36,697 nt of DNA from an uncultured Lachnospiraceae bacterium (GCA_934394615.1 CAKRRJ010000016.1:1-36697), one strand, 5' to 3'. Numbered from the stretch's first letter, positions 14,914 to 24,199 are shown. Program-made: numbers and translations. The notes: generated by a model not told the origin, from the sequence alone.

Positions 14914-16051
14914 CGGCAGAAAAACAGATCTGCTCCACCGCTATCACACGCGGATCATTGCCAATATCGTTTACAGCACGCTGGTGGCATGCCTCATTGA
15001 GGTGTTCCTGGTAACGAATCTCACAATGCTTGCGCAGTACGCGCAGCGTTCCGAGCAGACGAATGCCCTGCTGAACCTGGTAGGACAGTCGGATGTGGTT
15101 GTGGTTCTGGTGTATGTGCTCATTGGCATTGCGGCGTTTGCCATTACATTTCTGCTTTTACAGGAGAAAAACGCTGCCTATATCGGCCGCATTTCCGACG
15201 CGATCGAGCGGATTTCGGAGGGTGATTTGAACACCCGGGTGGATGTGGTCGGAGACGATGAGTTTTCTTCCATGGCATCCAACTTAAATAAGATGGTGGA
15301 CGATATCCGCAGGCTGATGGACCGGGAGCGCGAGTCGGAGCGCACGAAGAATGAGCTTATCACGAATGTGGCACACGATCTGCGCACGCCGCTCACCTCC
15401 ATTATCGGCTATCTGGAGCTTTTGTCCGGCAAGGTGGTTCTTCCGCCGGAAATGCAGAAAAAATACATAGACATTGCATACAGCAAGGCAAAGCGGCTGG
15501 AAAAGCTAATCGAGGATCTGTTCGGCTTCACCAAGATGAATTACGGCAAGCTGGCCATGAATGTGTCCAAGGTAGATATTGTAAAACTGCTGGGGCAGCT
15601 TCTGGAGGAGTCATACCCGAATTTTGCGAACAAGGGGCTTTCCTATGAGCTTTCCAGCAATGTTCCGGCCAAGATCATTACAGCAGACGGAAACCTTCTG
15701 GCGCGTCTGTTTGACAATCTCATCAACAACGCGATCAAGTACGGCGCGGATGGAAAGCGTGTGCTGGTCAAGGTAACGGCAGAGCAGGAGACCGTTCAGG
15801 TTTCTGTGACAAACTATGGCTATGTAATCCCGGTAGACGAGCTTCCGCTCATCTTCGACAAGTTTTACCGGGTGGAGCAGTCCCGCTCCACGCATACCGG
15901 AGGAACCGGACTGGGACTTGCCATTGTAAAGAACATTGTGGATATGCATGGGGGAACCATCACGGTAAAGAGCGATCTGAACGGAACCGTGTTTACCGTA
16001 ACCCTGCAGACAGACTTTGATGTGGAAAAAGAACGATTTGGAGAACTTTGA
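14903..16051 (+). CDS. Sensor histidine kinase (VanS-like)
   Basis: 382 residues. Two membrane helices (about 16-42 and 64-88) flank a short outside loop of roughly 20 residues. Such a small loop suggests sensing within or at the membrane rather than a classical ligand domain. A HAMP linker (about 90-142) follows, then the dimerisation domain with His158 in NVAHDLRTPLTS, and an ATPase domain with NLINNAIKYG, a DKFYRVEQSR segment and GGTGLGLAI. The TTG start overlaps the regulator gene; TAGGA lies upstream. Its stop shares one base with the ATG of the next gene, so all five genes here are probably translated in series. Confidence 0.92.
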   Translation: MKNNGRKTDLLHRYHTRIIANIVYSTLVACLIEVFLVTNLTMLAQYAQRSEQTNALLNLVGQSDVVVVLVYVLIGIAAFAITFLLLQEKNAAYIGRISDAIERISEGDLNTRVDVVGDDEFSSMASNLNKMVDDIRRLMDRERESERTKNELITNVAHDLRTPLTSIIGYLELLSGKVVLPPEMQKKYIDIAYSKAKRLEKLIEDLFGFTKMNYGKLAMNVSKVDIVKLLGQLLEESYPNFANKGLSYELSSNVPAKIITADGNLLARLFDNLINNAIKYGADGKRVLVKVTAEQETVQVSVTNYGYVIPVDELPLIFDKFYRVEQSRSTHTGGTGLGLAIVKNIVDMHGGTITVKSDLNGTVFTVTLQTDFDVEKERFGEL

Positions 16052-18516
16052 TGTGGATAATGTGTAACAAGATTTCAAAGATCCGCGAAGTCAGACCACT
16101 TGGGAAGGCGGCTGCTGCCCTGGCAGCGGCCGGCATCTTAAGCGGTCTGGTTTTTTGCGCTCCGGCGTGGGCCGGAGAAGATCCGGTGAGCATGGATGTG
16201 AGCTATGGCTACGAGGACAGCGCCAAGGGCGGCCGGTACCTTCCGGTGAATGTGACCATTGCAAATGACCAGGAGACGCCGGTGAGCGGCAGGCTGGAGA
16301 TTAAGACCAGAGAGTCCGATGAGACGGTTTACCGCTATGATTACGATGTGACGATTGGGGCAGGAGAGCGCGCCGAGGAGTGCTACTACATCCCGCTTGG
16401 AACGGCGGCTGATGAACTGGTTCTGTCGCTTGTGGATGAGGCGGAGCGTGTGATCTTAAACCGCAAGGTGAAGCTGAATGTGAGCCGGGATGTACCGGAG
16501 CTGTTTGTGGGTGTTTTGTCGGACGCGCCCTGGGAACTTCACTATTTAAACGGGGTCGGCGTAAATTACAGTACGCTGCGTACCCGCACGTTTGAGCTGG
16601 ACGGGGATGATTTCCCGGACGACGAGGTAGGACTCAGTTTGTTCGATGTGCTGGTTGTCAACGATTACCGGCTGCGTGACTTATCCGGCAGCCAGACAGC
16701 GGCGATCATGAACTGGGTGCAGGACGGCGGTGTCCTGATCCTTGGAACCGGAGACCGGGTCGATGACACGCTCGGCCGTTTTGCGCCGGAGCTTCTGGAC
16801 GACTCTTACGGAACTCCGAATATTACGCATATCAATCTGGCGGAGGAGTTTGCCGGGATCAGTGAGCCGGGGGCCGGCATGCTGGCAATTTCCTGTGTGG
16901 ATGTGCCGCTCCATGGCGGCAACGTAATCCTTTCCAGCAACGGGCTTCCTCTTCTGACTGCGGCAGCGAAGGAGCAGGGCATGGTGGCAGTCGCTGCGTT
17001 CGATCTCGGTGATATTGCCAATTTCTGTGAAAAGCAGACCTCCTATGTGGATTATCTGTTTACCAATCTTCTGGGAGAGGAGCGAATCAATAAGCTTGCG
17101 GCTGTGGTGTACAGCGGCAATTCCGGAAAATTCTGGTCGGTGCAGGGACTCATCAACACCGGCGATGCCGATAAACTGCCGAATCTCTGGCTTTACATTA
17201 GCGTGACCTGCCTGTACCTTGGCGTCCTCGGCCCGGGAATGTACCTGTTTCTGCGCGGCCGCGGCCTGCAGAACCTGTACCGGCGCGGTGTTGTGATCGT
17301 GGCAGTCAGCTTTGCCGGACTGGTGTATGTGCTTGGGATCCCGACCAGATTCCGCTCGACGTTTTATACCTACGCGTCAATCCAGGATGTGACGGACGAT
17401 TATATCACCGATACGACCTACATCAACGTCCGCAATCCCTACAATCGTCCGTATACGGTGGAGCTCGATCCGGGATACCGCCTGCTCCCGATCACGAGGA
17501 GCACCCAGTACACCGTGGGAAGTGAGTCGCTTGATGTGGATGAGCCATACCAGATTGCCATTCAGAGAAGTGACGATGCGCTGACGCTGAAGGGGCAGAA
17601 TATCTCTGCTTTCACTCCGCGCTACTTCCGTCTGGAGCGCCGTCTGGAGAACACGGACCAGATCGGCATCAGCGGCGATGTGGATTATTTTGAGGGCCAG
17701 ATCCAGGGAACGGTCACGAACCATTTCTCCTATCCGCTCGAGAACGCTACGCTCATTCTTTATGGCAATATGGTACAGCTGGGACGCATGGAGCCGGGCG
17801 AGACAAAAGACCTTTCGGATTATAAACTTCTTCGCTATCCGCTGGGCAATGCCTATACGGTGGCAGAGCGTGTGTCCGGAGAGGACAGCTTTCTGTCTGC
17901 GGATATCCGGGACAAGAGCTATATGCTGGCAGTCCAGCGTTCCAACCTGACGCGCTTTTATCTGGACAACTATTTAAACGGTTATACGGCAGACGCGCGC
18001 CTCATTGCGTTCAGCACGCAGAAGGAGGAGAGCCAGTTCCTGAAGGATACATCGGAGGAGACTTACGGTATCACGATGCTGACCCAGACAATCCCGGTAA
18101 ACGCGTCCCGCGACCGCTCCATTTACCGTTCCGTCCTCATGAAGACCCCGAAAGTAAACGGCGGCAGTTACGATGCGGAAACCAATTCTATGAGCGGGGC
18201 AGAGCCGCTCACGCTGGAGTATCAGTTCGGAACGGACATTGAGGTGGAAAGCCTTACGTTTGAGAGTGTGTCGGAGGAGTTCGCAGGAAGCGGAAACAGC
18301 AGCTTAAGCCGCATTTTTACGGGAAGCATTTACTTCTACAATTATGGCACCGGCAATTTTGACAAGATGGAATTAGAGGGAAAGACACTGCATGTGGAGC
18401 AGTTAAAACCGTACCTTTCCCCGGGCAATACGATCACGGTGCGCTATGCGTACAACGGCGGAGGCTACGACGCGATCCAGCTTCCGATGCCGATGGTGGC
18501 AGGGAGGGAACGATAA
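16051..18516 (+). CDS. Large exported membrane protein, GldG-like with a glutamine-amidotransferase-like domain, ABC-associated
   Basis: 821 residues. I do not recognise a named family with certainty. A signal peptide or anchor (about 18-42, hydrophobic, ending PAWAG) leads to a beta-rich outer domain (about 45-145). A Rossmann-like segment with VGVLSDAP, VLVVNDY and GGVLILGTGD (about 150-345) resembles the type 1 glutamine amidotransferase fold found in GldG-type and uncharacterised ABC accessory proteins. It lacks an obvious nucleophile cysteine. A pair of membrane helices (379-400, 413-432) follows, then about 390 residues of outer beta-rich sequence. ATG 16051 is chosen: GGAGAA lies about six bases upstream and TGATG overlaps the kinase stop. 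It shares one base with the ABC ATPase start, so it is almost surely part of that transporter or its sensor. Confidence 0.7.
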   Translation: MWIMCNKISKIREVRPLGKAAAALAAAGILSGLVFCAPAWAGEDPVSMDVSYGYEDSAKGGRYLPVNVTIANDQETPVSGRLEIKTRESDETVYRYDYDVTIGAGERAEECYYIPLGTAADELVLSLVDEAERVILNRKVKLNVSRDVPELFVGVLSDAPWELHYLNGVGVNYSTLRTRTFELDGDDFPDDEVGLSLFDVLVVNDYRLRDLSGSQTAAIMNWVQDGGVLILGTGDRVDDTLGRFAPELLDDSYGTPNITHINLAEEFAGISEPGAGMLAISCVDVPLHGGNVILSSNGLPLLTAAAKEQGMVAVAAFDLGDIANFCEKQTSYVDYLFTNLLGEERINKLAAVVYSGNSGKFWSVQGLINTGDADKLPNLWLYISVTCLYLGVLGPGMYLFLRGRGLQNLYRRGVVIVAVSFAGLVYVLGIPTRFRSTFYTYASIQDVTDDYITDTTYINVRNPYNRPYTVELDPGYRLLPITRSTQYTVGSESLDVDEPYQIAIQRSDDALTLKGQNISAFTPRYFRLERRLENTDQIGISGDVDYFEGQIQGTVTNHFSYPLENATLILYGNMVQLGRMEPGETKDLSDYKLLRYPLGNAYTVAERVSGEDSFLSADIRDKSYMLAVQRSNLTRFYLDNYLNGYTADARLIAFSTQKEESQFLKDTSEETYGITMLTQTIPVNASRDRSIYRSVLMKTPKVNGGSYDAETNSMSGAEPLTLEYQFGTDIEVESLTFESVSEEFAGSGNSSLSRIFTGSIYFYNYGTGNFDKMELEGKTLHVEQLKPYLSPGNTITVRYAYNGGGYDAIQLPMPMVAGRER

Positions 18517-19478
18517 TGCTGAAAATCCGCGACTTACATAAAAAATATGGGAATTACCATGCGTTAGATGGTCTGAGCATGGAGATCCGGGATGGCGCGC
18601 TGTTTGGATTTGTGGGACCGAACGGTGCCGGAAAGACGACAACGATCAAGATCATGACCGGACTGTTAAAGCCGGACCGGGGGAGCGTGGAGTTAGATGG
18701 AAAAGACATGCTGGCGGATACCATGAGCCTGCGCCGGAAGATTGGCTATGTGCCGGATCATTTTGGCCTCTATGATAATCTCAAGGTATCGGAATATATG
18801 GAATTTTTTGCCGGATGTTATCATCTGGAGGGATTTGAAGCGCGGAAGCGCGCGCATAACCTTCTGGAGCAGGTAGGACTGGGCGACCGCCTGGATACGT
18901 TTGTGGACGGTCTTTCCCGCGGCATGCAGCAGCGGCTTTGCCTGGCAAGGGCGCTCATTCACGATCCGGAACTGCTCATCATGGATGAGCCGACGGCAGG
19001 ACTGGATCCGCGGACGAACCTGGAATTCCGGCAGATGGTCTGGGAACTTCACGAGCAGGGAAAAACCATTTTGCTAAGCTCTCATAACCTGGCGGAGCTT
19101 TCGGAACTTTGCACGGACATCGGTATCATCGATTCCGGAAAAATGGTGCTGGCTGGAAATATGGATGAGATTGTGGAGCGCATTTACACGTCTAAGCAGA
19201 TCATCATTGCCGTACACGATGACCTGGAAAAAGCCATGGCGGTCTTAAAAGAGAATCCGCTGGTGCGCACCATGACGATCTGCGAGAAGGACATTATGAT
19301 CGGGTTTACCGGGGATGAGCGGATGGAGAGCGAGCTTTTGCGTGAACTCATTGAGGCAGGCGTGCCAGTGCGAGGCTTTATGCGCGAGCCGGGCAGCCTG
19401 GAGGCGATCTTTATGCAGATCACGGCCCATAAAGAAGAAAAGGTGGTGTTGTCCTATGAAGATGAATCCGGTCTATAA
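18516..19478 (+). CDS. ABC transporter ATP-binding protein
   Basis: 320 residues. Walker A is GPNGAGKTT (about 34-42), Walker B LLIMDEPTAGLDP, with an H-loop histidine in LLSSHN. The signature loop reads LSRGMQQRL rather than LSGGQ, a variant common in drug- and bacitracin-type exporters (CcmA/NatA/YhaQ-like). The first 220 residues are the ATPase; the last 100 form a regulatory tail. It starts one base into the stop of the GldG-like gene. With the permease next door it forms an ABC-2 type transporter or membrane machine. The substrate cannot be read from sequence. Confidence 0.93.
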   Translation: MLKIRDLHKKYGNYHALDGLSMEIRDGALFGFVGPNGAGKTTTIKIMTGLLKPDRGSVELDGKDMLADTMSLRRKIGYVPDHFGLYDNLKVSEYMEFFAGCYHLEGFEARKRAHNLLEQVGLGDRLDTFVDGLSRGMQQRLCLARALIHDPELLIMDEPTAGLDPRTNLEFRQMVWELHEQGKTILLSSHNLAELSELCTDIGIIDSGKMVLAGNMDEIVERIYTSKQIIIAVHDDLEKAMAVLKENPLVRTMTICEKDIMIGFTGDERMESELLRELIEAGVPVRGFMREPGSLEAIFMQITAHKEEKVVLSYEDESGL

Positions 19479-20346
19479 GCGGGAGTGCATGGTCAGCGCC
19501 CGGAGCTTTAAGCTGGCGCTGGTGCTTCTGGTCTTCAACGGTATCCTGGCTCTGGTGGCACTTCTTAACATGTATTCAGCGCTTGCGCAGGTCCGGCTCA
19601 CGGCGGAGGTGCAGTACACCGGATTTCTGGACCTGTATCTGTTTGTGGCAGCACTGGAATTTCTGATGCTGATCCTCATTATGCCGGCAGTCACAGCGGG
19701 GAGCATCAGCGGGGAGCGGGAACGCCAGACCCTGGATCTGATGCTGACCACCTGCATGACACCGGCCGATATCGTGATCGGAAAGCTGGAGGCCGCGCTC
19801 GGGACCATGTTCCTTATGATCGTATCGAGCCTGCCGATTCTGGCTATGGTCTTTGTGTATGGCGGTGTGACGCCGGAAGACCTGCTGCTGTTATTCTGCT
19901 GCTTCTTTGTGGCAGCGGTGTTTACGGGAAGCATTGGCCTTCTGTGTTCCGCGCTGTTTCGGCGTACCACAGCGGCAACCGTGGCGGCGTATGCGGCAGC
20001 AGCCGTGGTGACTGTCGGCACCTACGGCATTAACTATCTGGTCCATTACATCAACCGGTCCCGCATTGGCGCGTATCTGCCGGCATCGGATGCGGCGGCT
20101 GTATCCGGTGGTTCCGGCGGATTTTTATACCTGCTGATCGTAAACCCCATTGCCACCTTTGCCCAGGTGATTGGGCGTTTCACCGCCGGCAGCCAGATCT
20201 GGATCGAAGCCGGAAACTGGTTTGGAAACGAGACAGAAGGCGCGTTTATTTCCCACTGGGTCGGCATCAGTATGGTGCTGCAGTTGGCCCTCACGATATT
20301 TCTTGTGGCAGGCGCCGTTAAAATATTAGAACGAAATCATGAGTAG
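19456..20346 (+). CDS. ABC-2 type transporter permease
   Basis: 296 residues from ATG 19456, which overlaps the ATPase gene by 23 bases and has AAAGGTGG about nine bases upstream. The longer frame from 19315 only reads the ATPase gene in another frame. It has about six membrane helices. A cytoplasmic loop with SGERERQTLDLMLTTCMTP matches the coupling-helix region of ABC-2/NosY-type permeases ('ERExGTLexLl...P'). It pairs with the upstream ATPase. The downstream hairpin (20354-20389) lacks a T run on this strand. Confidence 0.9.
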   Translation: MKMNPVYKRECMVSARSFKLALVLLVFNGILALVALLNMYSALAQVRLTAEVQYTGFLDLYLFVAALEFLMLILIMPAVTAGSISGERERQTLDLMLTTCMTPADIVIGKLEAALGTMFLMIVSSLPILAMVFVYGGVTPEDLLLLFCCFFVAAVFTGSIGLLCSALFRRTTAATVAAYAAAAVVTVGTYGINYLVHYINRSRIGAYLPASDAAAVSGGSGGFLYLLIVNPIATFAQVIGRFTAGSQIWIEAGNWFGNETEGAFISHWVGISMVLQLALTIFLVAGAVKILERNHE

Positions 20347-20353
20347 ATGAGAG

Positions 20354-20389
20354 CATAAAAAACTGGCGGATCCGAACGGGTCCGCCAGT
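20354..20389 (-). terminator. Terminator of the flippase gene
   Basis: ACTGGCGGA (20362-20370) and TCCGCCAGT (20381-20389) pair perfectly, extended by CCG/CGG in the loop. On the minus strand the stem is followed by six T, so it terminates the leftward flippase gene. The rightward ABC operon may also use it weakly. Confidence 0.75.
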
Positions 20390-20407
20390 GCTGCAATATA
20401 AATAAAA

Positions 20408-22045
20408 TTACATTAGATGAAGTTTCCGGCACAGGCGCAGAATGCGCATGCCAAACGGCATATCCGGAAGTTCTTTTGCGGTGACGGCTCTTGTTAAGAC
20501 AATGAGCAGTCCGTAAATAACCATGGCAGCCGGAATGCTCACGAGCAGTCCGATCTGGTAGTAACCGGTAACCTTATTCACAACCGTGTAGATCAGGAAT
20601 GCGGCAGCACCCATCACTGCGGAGCTGAGGATCGGCAGCAGGAAGGTGGTTTTTACTTCCTGGCGGTACTTTAATGCTTTTCCGATGGCATGCCAGTTTA
20701 AGATGCAGACCACAAGGGCAAAGGTTACGTTGCCGATGACAAGGCCGTACACGCCCAGGTTTAAGTACTTTAACATCACATAGACCAGTGCCGCGTGGAT
20801 TACCAGGGAGATCGCGGAGTGGGTCACGGACTTGCGCATCAGGTCAATGCCCTGCAGCACTGCGTTGGTAACGGTGGAGAGGGAGAAGAAGATGACAGCC
20901 GGAGCGCCAAGCATCAGCAGGTTCCGGGTGAGCTCGCGGTTATCGTGGAAGATGAGCCGCAGGATCGGGGAAGCCAGTGCTGCCATGCCGAATGCGCACG
21001 GAATGGCAATCAGCATGTTAAACTTGATGGTAAGGCGGATCTTGTAGGTGACCTCAGCCTTGTTCTTCTGGGCGCGGGAGCGCACAATGCTCGGGATCAT
21101 GGAGGTTCCGAGGGAGGAAGCAACCGCTACCGGCACGTTGGAGAGCAGACGGTATTTGCCGCCGTAAATGCCAAGCAGGGAAAGGCGCTCTTTCTCGGTG
21201 AGACCTTTTCCACTCATAAGGAAGCCGAACATGGAGTTATCCACAGAACCGCTTAACTGATACACAAACTGGCTGAGGATGATCGGAGTCAGGGTTAAAA
21301 ACAGGGCTGTGTATACATGATTCCAGCTCTCCAGCCGGTCAGCCTGCGGACGGTGCAGGGCTTTCGCGTTCTGTTTCCGGTATAAAAACATCAGCAGGGT
21401 CAGGAACACAAAGGCAGCCAGCGCACCGGAGAGCGTACCGAGCGTACCGCCTGCAGCGCCGTAGGCAGCCGGGGTCTCGCGGTTTGCGAACCAGTGCATG
21501 AACGCGAAGGAGGCAGCCACACTGATGATGGCATTTACCACCTGCTCAATGACCTGGGAGATGGAAGTCGGCACCATGTTTCCCAGTCCCTGGAAATAGC
21601 CGCGCACCACGCCCATAATGGAAAAGACCAGAATGGTCGGTGCCATAACTTTTAGCGGAAGGGCACTGTTCGGGCTGTTGAAGATGTGGACGGTGATCCA
21701 GTCCGCGCCAAATAAGAGGAACAGTGTCATCAAACCTCCGGCTGCAAGGCCGAAGAGCAGTCCGGCTTTGAATACGCGCTGGACGTCCTGATTCTTCCCA
21801 TGTACGCGCCGCGCCGCGATCAGTTTGGAGATGGCGAGCGGAAGGCTGTAGGACGACAGAATCAGACCGATGTTGTAGATTTCGTATGCCGTGTTGTAGT
21901 AGCCAATACCCTCATCGCCGATGGCCCGGGTCATTGGGATCTTGTACAGAAGTCCGATAAAACGGACAATGATTCCGGCTGCGGCAAGAATGCTTCCCTG
22001 GACGAGAAAATTGCCGGAGTCGGATTTTTCCTTATTGTTACTCAT
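20408..22045 (-). CDS. Wzx/SpoVB-like oligosaccharide flippase (MATE/MOP superfamily)
   Basis: 545 residues from ATG 22045, with AAAGGAG about ten bases upstream; the longer frame from 22129 reads through its own promoter. About 12-14 membrane helices. The start, GNFLVQGSILAAAGIIVRFI, and then GLLYKIPMTRAIGDEGIGYYN is the pattern of SpoVB/Wzx-type lipid-linked polysaccharide exporters. Members of this family flip lipid-linked sugar precursors across the membrane; SpoVB acts in spore cortex formation. It stands alone with a sigma-A-like promoter, so a vegetative envelope role is as likely as a sporulation one. Confidence 0.9.
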   Translation of the reverse strand: MSNNKEKSDSGNFLVQGSILAAAGIIVRFIGLLYKIPMTRAIGDEGIGYYNTAYEIYNIGLILSSYSLPLAISKLIAARRVHGKNQDVQRVFKAGLLFGLAAGGLMTLFLLFGADWITVHIFNSPNSALPLKVMAPTILVFSIMGVVRGYFQGLGNMVPTSISQVIEQVVNAIISVAASFAFMHWFANRETPAAYGAAGGTLGTLSGALAAFVFLTLLMFLYRKQNAKALHRPQADRLESWNHVYTALFLTLTPIILSQFVYQLSGSVDNSMFGFLMSGKGLTEKERLSLLGIYGGKYRLLSNVPVAVASSLGTSMIPSIVRSRAQKNKAEVTYKIRLTIKFNMLIAIPCAFGMAALASPILRLIFHDNRELTRNLLMLGAPAVIFFSLSTVTNAVLQGIDLMRKSVTHSAISLVIHAALVYVMLKYLNLGVYGLVIGNVTFALVVCILNWHAIGKALKYRQEVKTTFLLPILSSAVMGAAAFLIYTVVNKVTGYYQIGLLVSIPAAMVIYGLLIVLTRAVTAKELPDMPFGMRILRLCRKLHLM

Positions 22046-22078
22046 ACCTATGTTTCTCCTTTTGTATTTGCATTCCTT

Positions 22079-22107
22079 AGTATATCCCATCAGCGGTTCG
22101 AATGCAA
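22079..22107 (-). promoter_or_regulatory. Promoter of the flippase gene
   Basis: Minus strand: -35 TTGCAT (22102-22107), 17 bases, -10 TATACT (22079-22084), with the ATG about 34 bases downstream. Confidence 0.55.
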
Positions 22108-22168
22108 TGTGGAAATGGTTACCGTACACAGGCAGGCATTTTCTGAACTGGAAATGGCAGGGTGGATA

Positions 22169-22177
22169 TGGTATACT
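22169..22177 (+). promoter_or_regulatory. Extended -10 promoter of the dehydrogenase remnant and recJ
   Basis: TGGTATACT is an extended -10 (TGn plus TATACT at 22172-22177). The -35 region is poor. It lies 50 bases before the ATG at 22228 and is the only promoter-like site for recJ. Confidence 0.4.
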
Positions 22178-22227
22178 GAATGAAGCTTTTTGTTATTCCG
22201 AATCGTCGGGAAAGGAGCAGTATTGTT

Positions 22228-22428
22228 ATGAAGAAAATCGGTTTTATCGGTGTCGGCATCATGGGAAAATCTATGGTCCGCAATCTGATGAAGGCAGGCT
22301 TTGAGGTTGCCATCTATACAAGAACCAAAGCAAAGGTGGAGGATGTGCTTGGCATGTACGAGAAATTGCAGGAAGAGGGACTGGGAGATCTGGGAACCCA
22401 GGCATTGATCAAATACTATGAGAAATAA
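22228..22428 (+). pseudogene. 3-hydroxyisobutyrate-dehydrogenase-like gene with a large in-frame internal deletion
   Basis: 66 codons. The first 41 or so are the N-terminal Rossmann start of the 6-phosphogluconate/3-hydroxyisobutyrate dehydrogenase family: MKKIGFIGVGIMGKSMVRNL, then a YTRTKAKVEDV segment typical of the NADP-binding loop. The next 25 (MYEKLQEEGLGDLGTQALIK, then YYEK) are the extreme C-terminal tail of the same family. The roughly 220 residues expected between, including the substrate-binding and catalytic lysine region, are absent. Reading frame, AAAGGAG ribosome site, start and stop are intact. The stop overlaps the recJ start by 11 bases. It cannot be an active dehydrogenase. 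It could persist as a leader that couples translation into recJ. Confidence 0.75.
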
Positions 22429-24154
22429 TCAGGAATCCATCTGGATGCTGCAGACCAAGCGGGCAGATTTTAGCGGGATTGCGGCGCGGTTTCATATCAG
22501 CCCGGTCACGGCCCGCATTATCCGGAACCGGGACGTGGAGGGGGAGACGGCCATTGACCGTTACTTAAACGGAACTTTAGATCAGCTTTATGATCCCCAT
22601 CTCATGAAAGATATGGACAAGGCTGCCTCTCTGATTCTGGAGAAGATTCAGGCAGGCGCGCGCATCCGCATTGTGGGTGACTATGATATCGACGGGGTGT
22701 GCTCCACTTATCTGCTATACCGGGGCTTAAGCCGGTGCGGCGGTCATGTGGACTATCAGATTCCGGAGCGCATCCGGGATGGCTACGGCATCAACGAGTC
22801 CATTATCCGCAAGGCGAAGGAAGACGGCATTGACACCATTGTCACCTGTGATAATGGCATTGCGGCCCTGGAGCAGGTGCGCCTGGCAAAAGAGCTTGGC
22901 ATGACCGTTATTGTGACGGACCATCATGAGGTGGTCCGGGCAGAGGACGGCAGCCAGATTCTGCCGGAGGCGGATGCGGTGGTGAATCCCCACCGGGACG
23001 ACTGCCCGTATCCGTTTGCCGGAATCTGCGGCGGTGTGGTAGCTTATAAGCTGGTGCAGGTGCTCTATGAGCAGAACCGTATTCCGGAGCAGGAGTGGAA
23101 AGATATGCTGGAGTTTGCGGCCATTGCCACTGTGGGGGATGTGATGAAGCTGCAGGATGAGAACCGCATCCTTGTGCGCTGGGGCTTAAAACAGATTCCC
23201 CATACTGCCAGTGCCGGACTGCGCGCTCTGGTGGAAGCCTGCGGACTGGATATCTATAACCTGACGGCGTATCACATCGGCTTTGTGGTTGGACCGTGCC
23301 TGAATGCCAGCGGACGGTTAAAGACCGCGCAGCTGGCATTGGAGCTGCTGCTTTGCGGGGAGGGAACACCGGCGGCTTTGCAGGCCGAAGAAATGGCGGC
23401 TGAGTTAAAGCTTCTGAATGAAGAGCGCAAGGATATGACCCAGGCCGGCATGGAGCAGGCCTTTGAGCAGGTCGATACGGAGCTTGCGGATGATGATGTG
23501 CTGGTGGTGTATCTGCCGGACTGTCACGAATCTCTGGCCGGAATCATTGCCGGGCGTGTGCGGGAAGCCTACAACAAGCCTTCCTTTGTTCTGACAAAGG
23601 GAGAGGACTGTGTGAAGGGTTCCGGGCGCTCCATTGAAAGCTATCACATGTACAGGGCTCTGTGCGGCGTGCAGGATCTGCTCCTGAAATTTGGCGGCCA
23701 CCCCATGGCTGCAGGTTTTTCCTTAAAGGAAGAGAATGTAGGGGAGTTCCGCCGCCGCTTAAACGAGCAGTCCACCCTTACGAAGGAGGATTTCATTCCG
23801 AAAATCTGGATTGATGTGGCCATGCCCTTAGAGTACATATCCGAGGCGTTAGTGAACGAGCTGAAAAGTCTGGAGCCCTTCGGCCAGGGCAATGAAAAGC
23901 CCCAGTTCGCCCAGAAGAATCTGCGGATCCGCAGCCTGCGGGCTCTTGGCCGTAACAATAACGCGGTCCGCATGACCGTGGTAACGGAGCAGGGACGCCC
24001 CATGGAGGCCATGGTATTTACCGAGGCAGATAAGTTTGTGGAAGAAGCAAAGAACAGCCGGAGCATAGATGTAATCTACTACCCAGACATCAATGAGTAT
24101 AACGGAAACCGGACACTGCAGATTGTGGTAAGAGCATATAAGCTGCACACATAG
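22418..24154 (+). CDS. recJ: Single-stranded-DNA-specific 5'-3' exonuclease RecJ
   Basis: 578 residues, normal for Firmicutes RecJ. DHH-family metal motifs: VGDYDIDGVCS (about 86-96), DNGIAA, TDHHEV (Asp168, His169, His170), and a DHHA1 part with GSGRS and the GGHPMAAGFS glycine-rich loop, followed by the OB-fold end. It degrades single-stranded DNA in recombination and mismatch or base-excision repair. ATG 22418 lies inside the end of the dehydrogenase remnant and has no clear Shine-Dalgarno, which suggests translational coupling. ATG 22445, preceded by CAGGAA, is the alternative start. Confidence 0.93.
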   Translation: MRNNQESIWMLQTKRADFSGIAARFHISPVTARIIRNRDVEGETAIDRYLNGTLDQLYDPHLMKDMDKAASLILEKIQAGARIRIVGDYDIDGVCSTYLLYRGLSRCGGHVDYQIPERIRDGYGINESIIRKAKEDGIDTIVTCDNGIAALEQVRLAKELGMTVIVTDHHEVVRAEDGSQILPEADAVVNPHRDDCPYPFAGICGGVVAYKLVQVLYEQNRIPEQEWKDMLEFAAIATVGDVMKLQDENRILVRWGLKQIPHTASAGLRALVEACGLDIYNLTAYHIGFVVGPCLNASGRLKTAQLALELLLCGEGTPAALQAEEMAAELKLLNEERKDMTQAGMEQAFEQVDTELADDDVLVVYLPDCHESLAGIIAGRVREAYNKPSFVLTKGEDCVKGSGRSIESYHMYRALCGVQDLLLKFGGHPMAAGFSLKEENVGEFRRRLNEQSTLTKEDFIPKIWIDVAMPLEYISEALVNELKSLEPFGQGNEKPQFAQKNLRIRSLRALGRNNNAVRMTVVTEQGRPMEAMVFTEADKFVEEAKNSRSIDVIYYPDINEYNGNRTLQIVVRAYKLHT

Positions 24155-24199
24155 GCAGAAATTAAAGTTCGCACAATATTTGTACAGTCTTATAATTGC

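Noticed and set aside
18516..20346. Bacitracin-type BceAB resistance transporter
   Set aside because: The permease is a short six-helix ABC-2 type without the large outer domain of BceB, and the third component is GldG-like.
20362..20389. Terminator for the ABC permease operon
   Set aside because: The T run is only on the minus strand, so it is assigned to the flippase gene. It may still help end the plus-strand operon.
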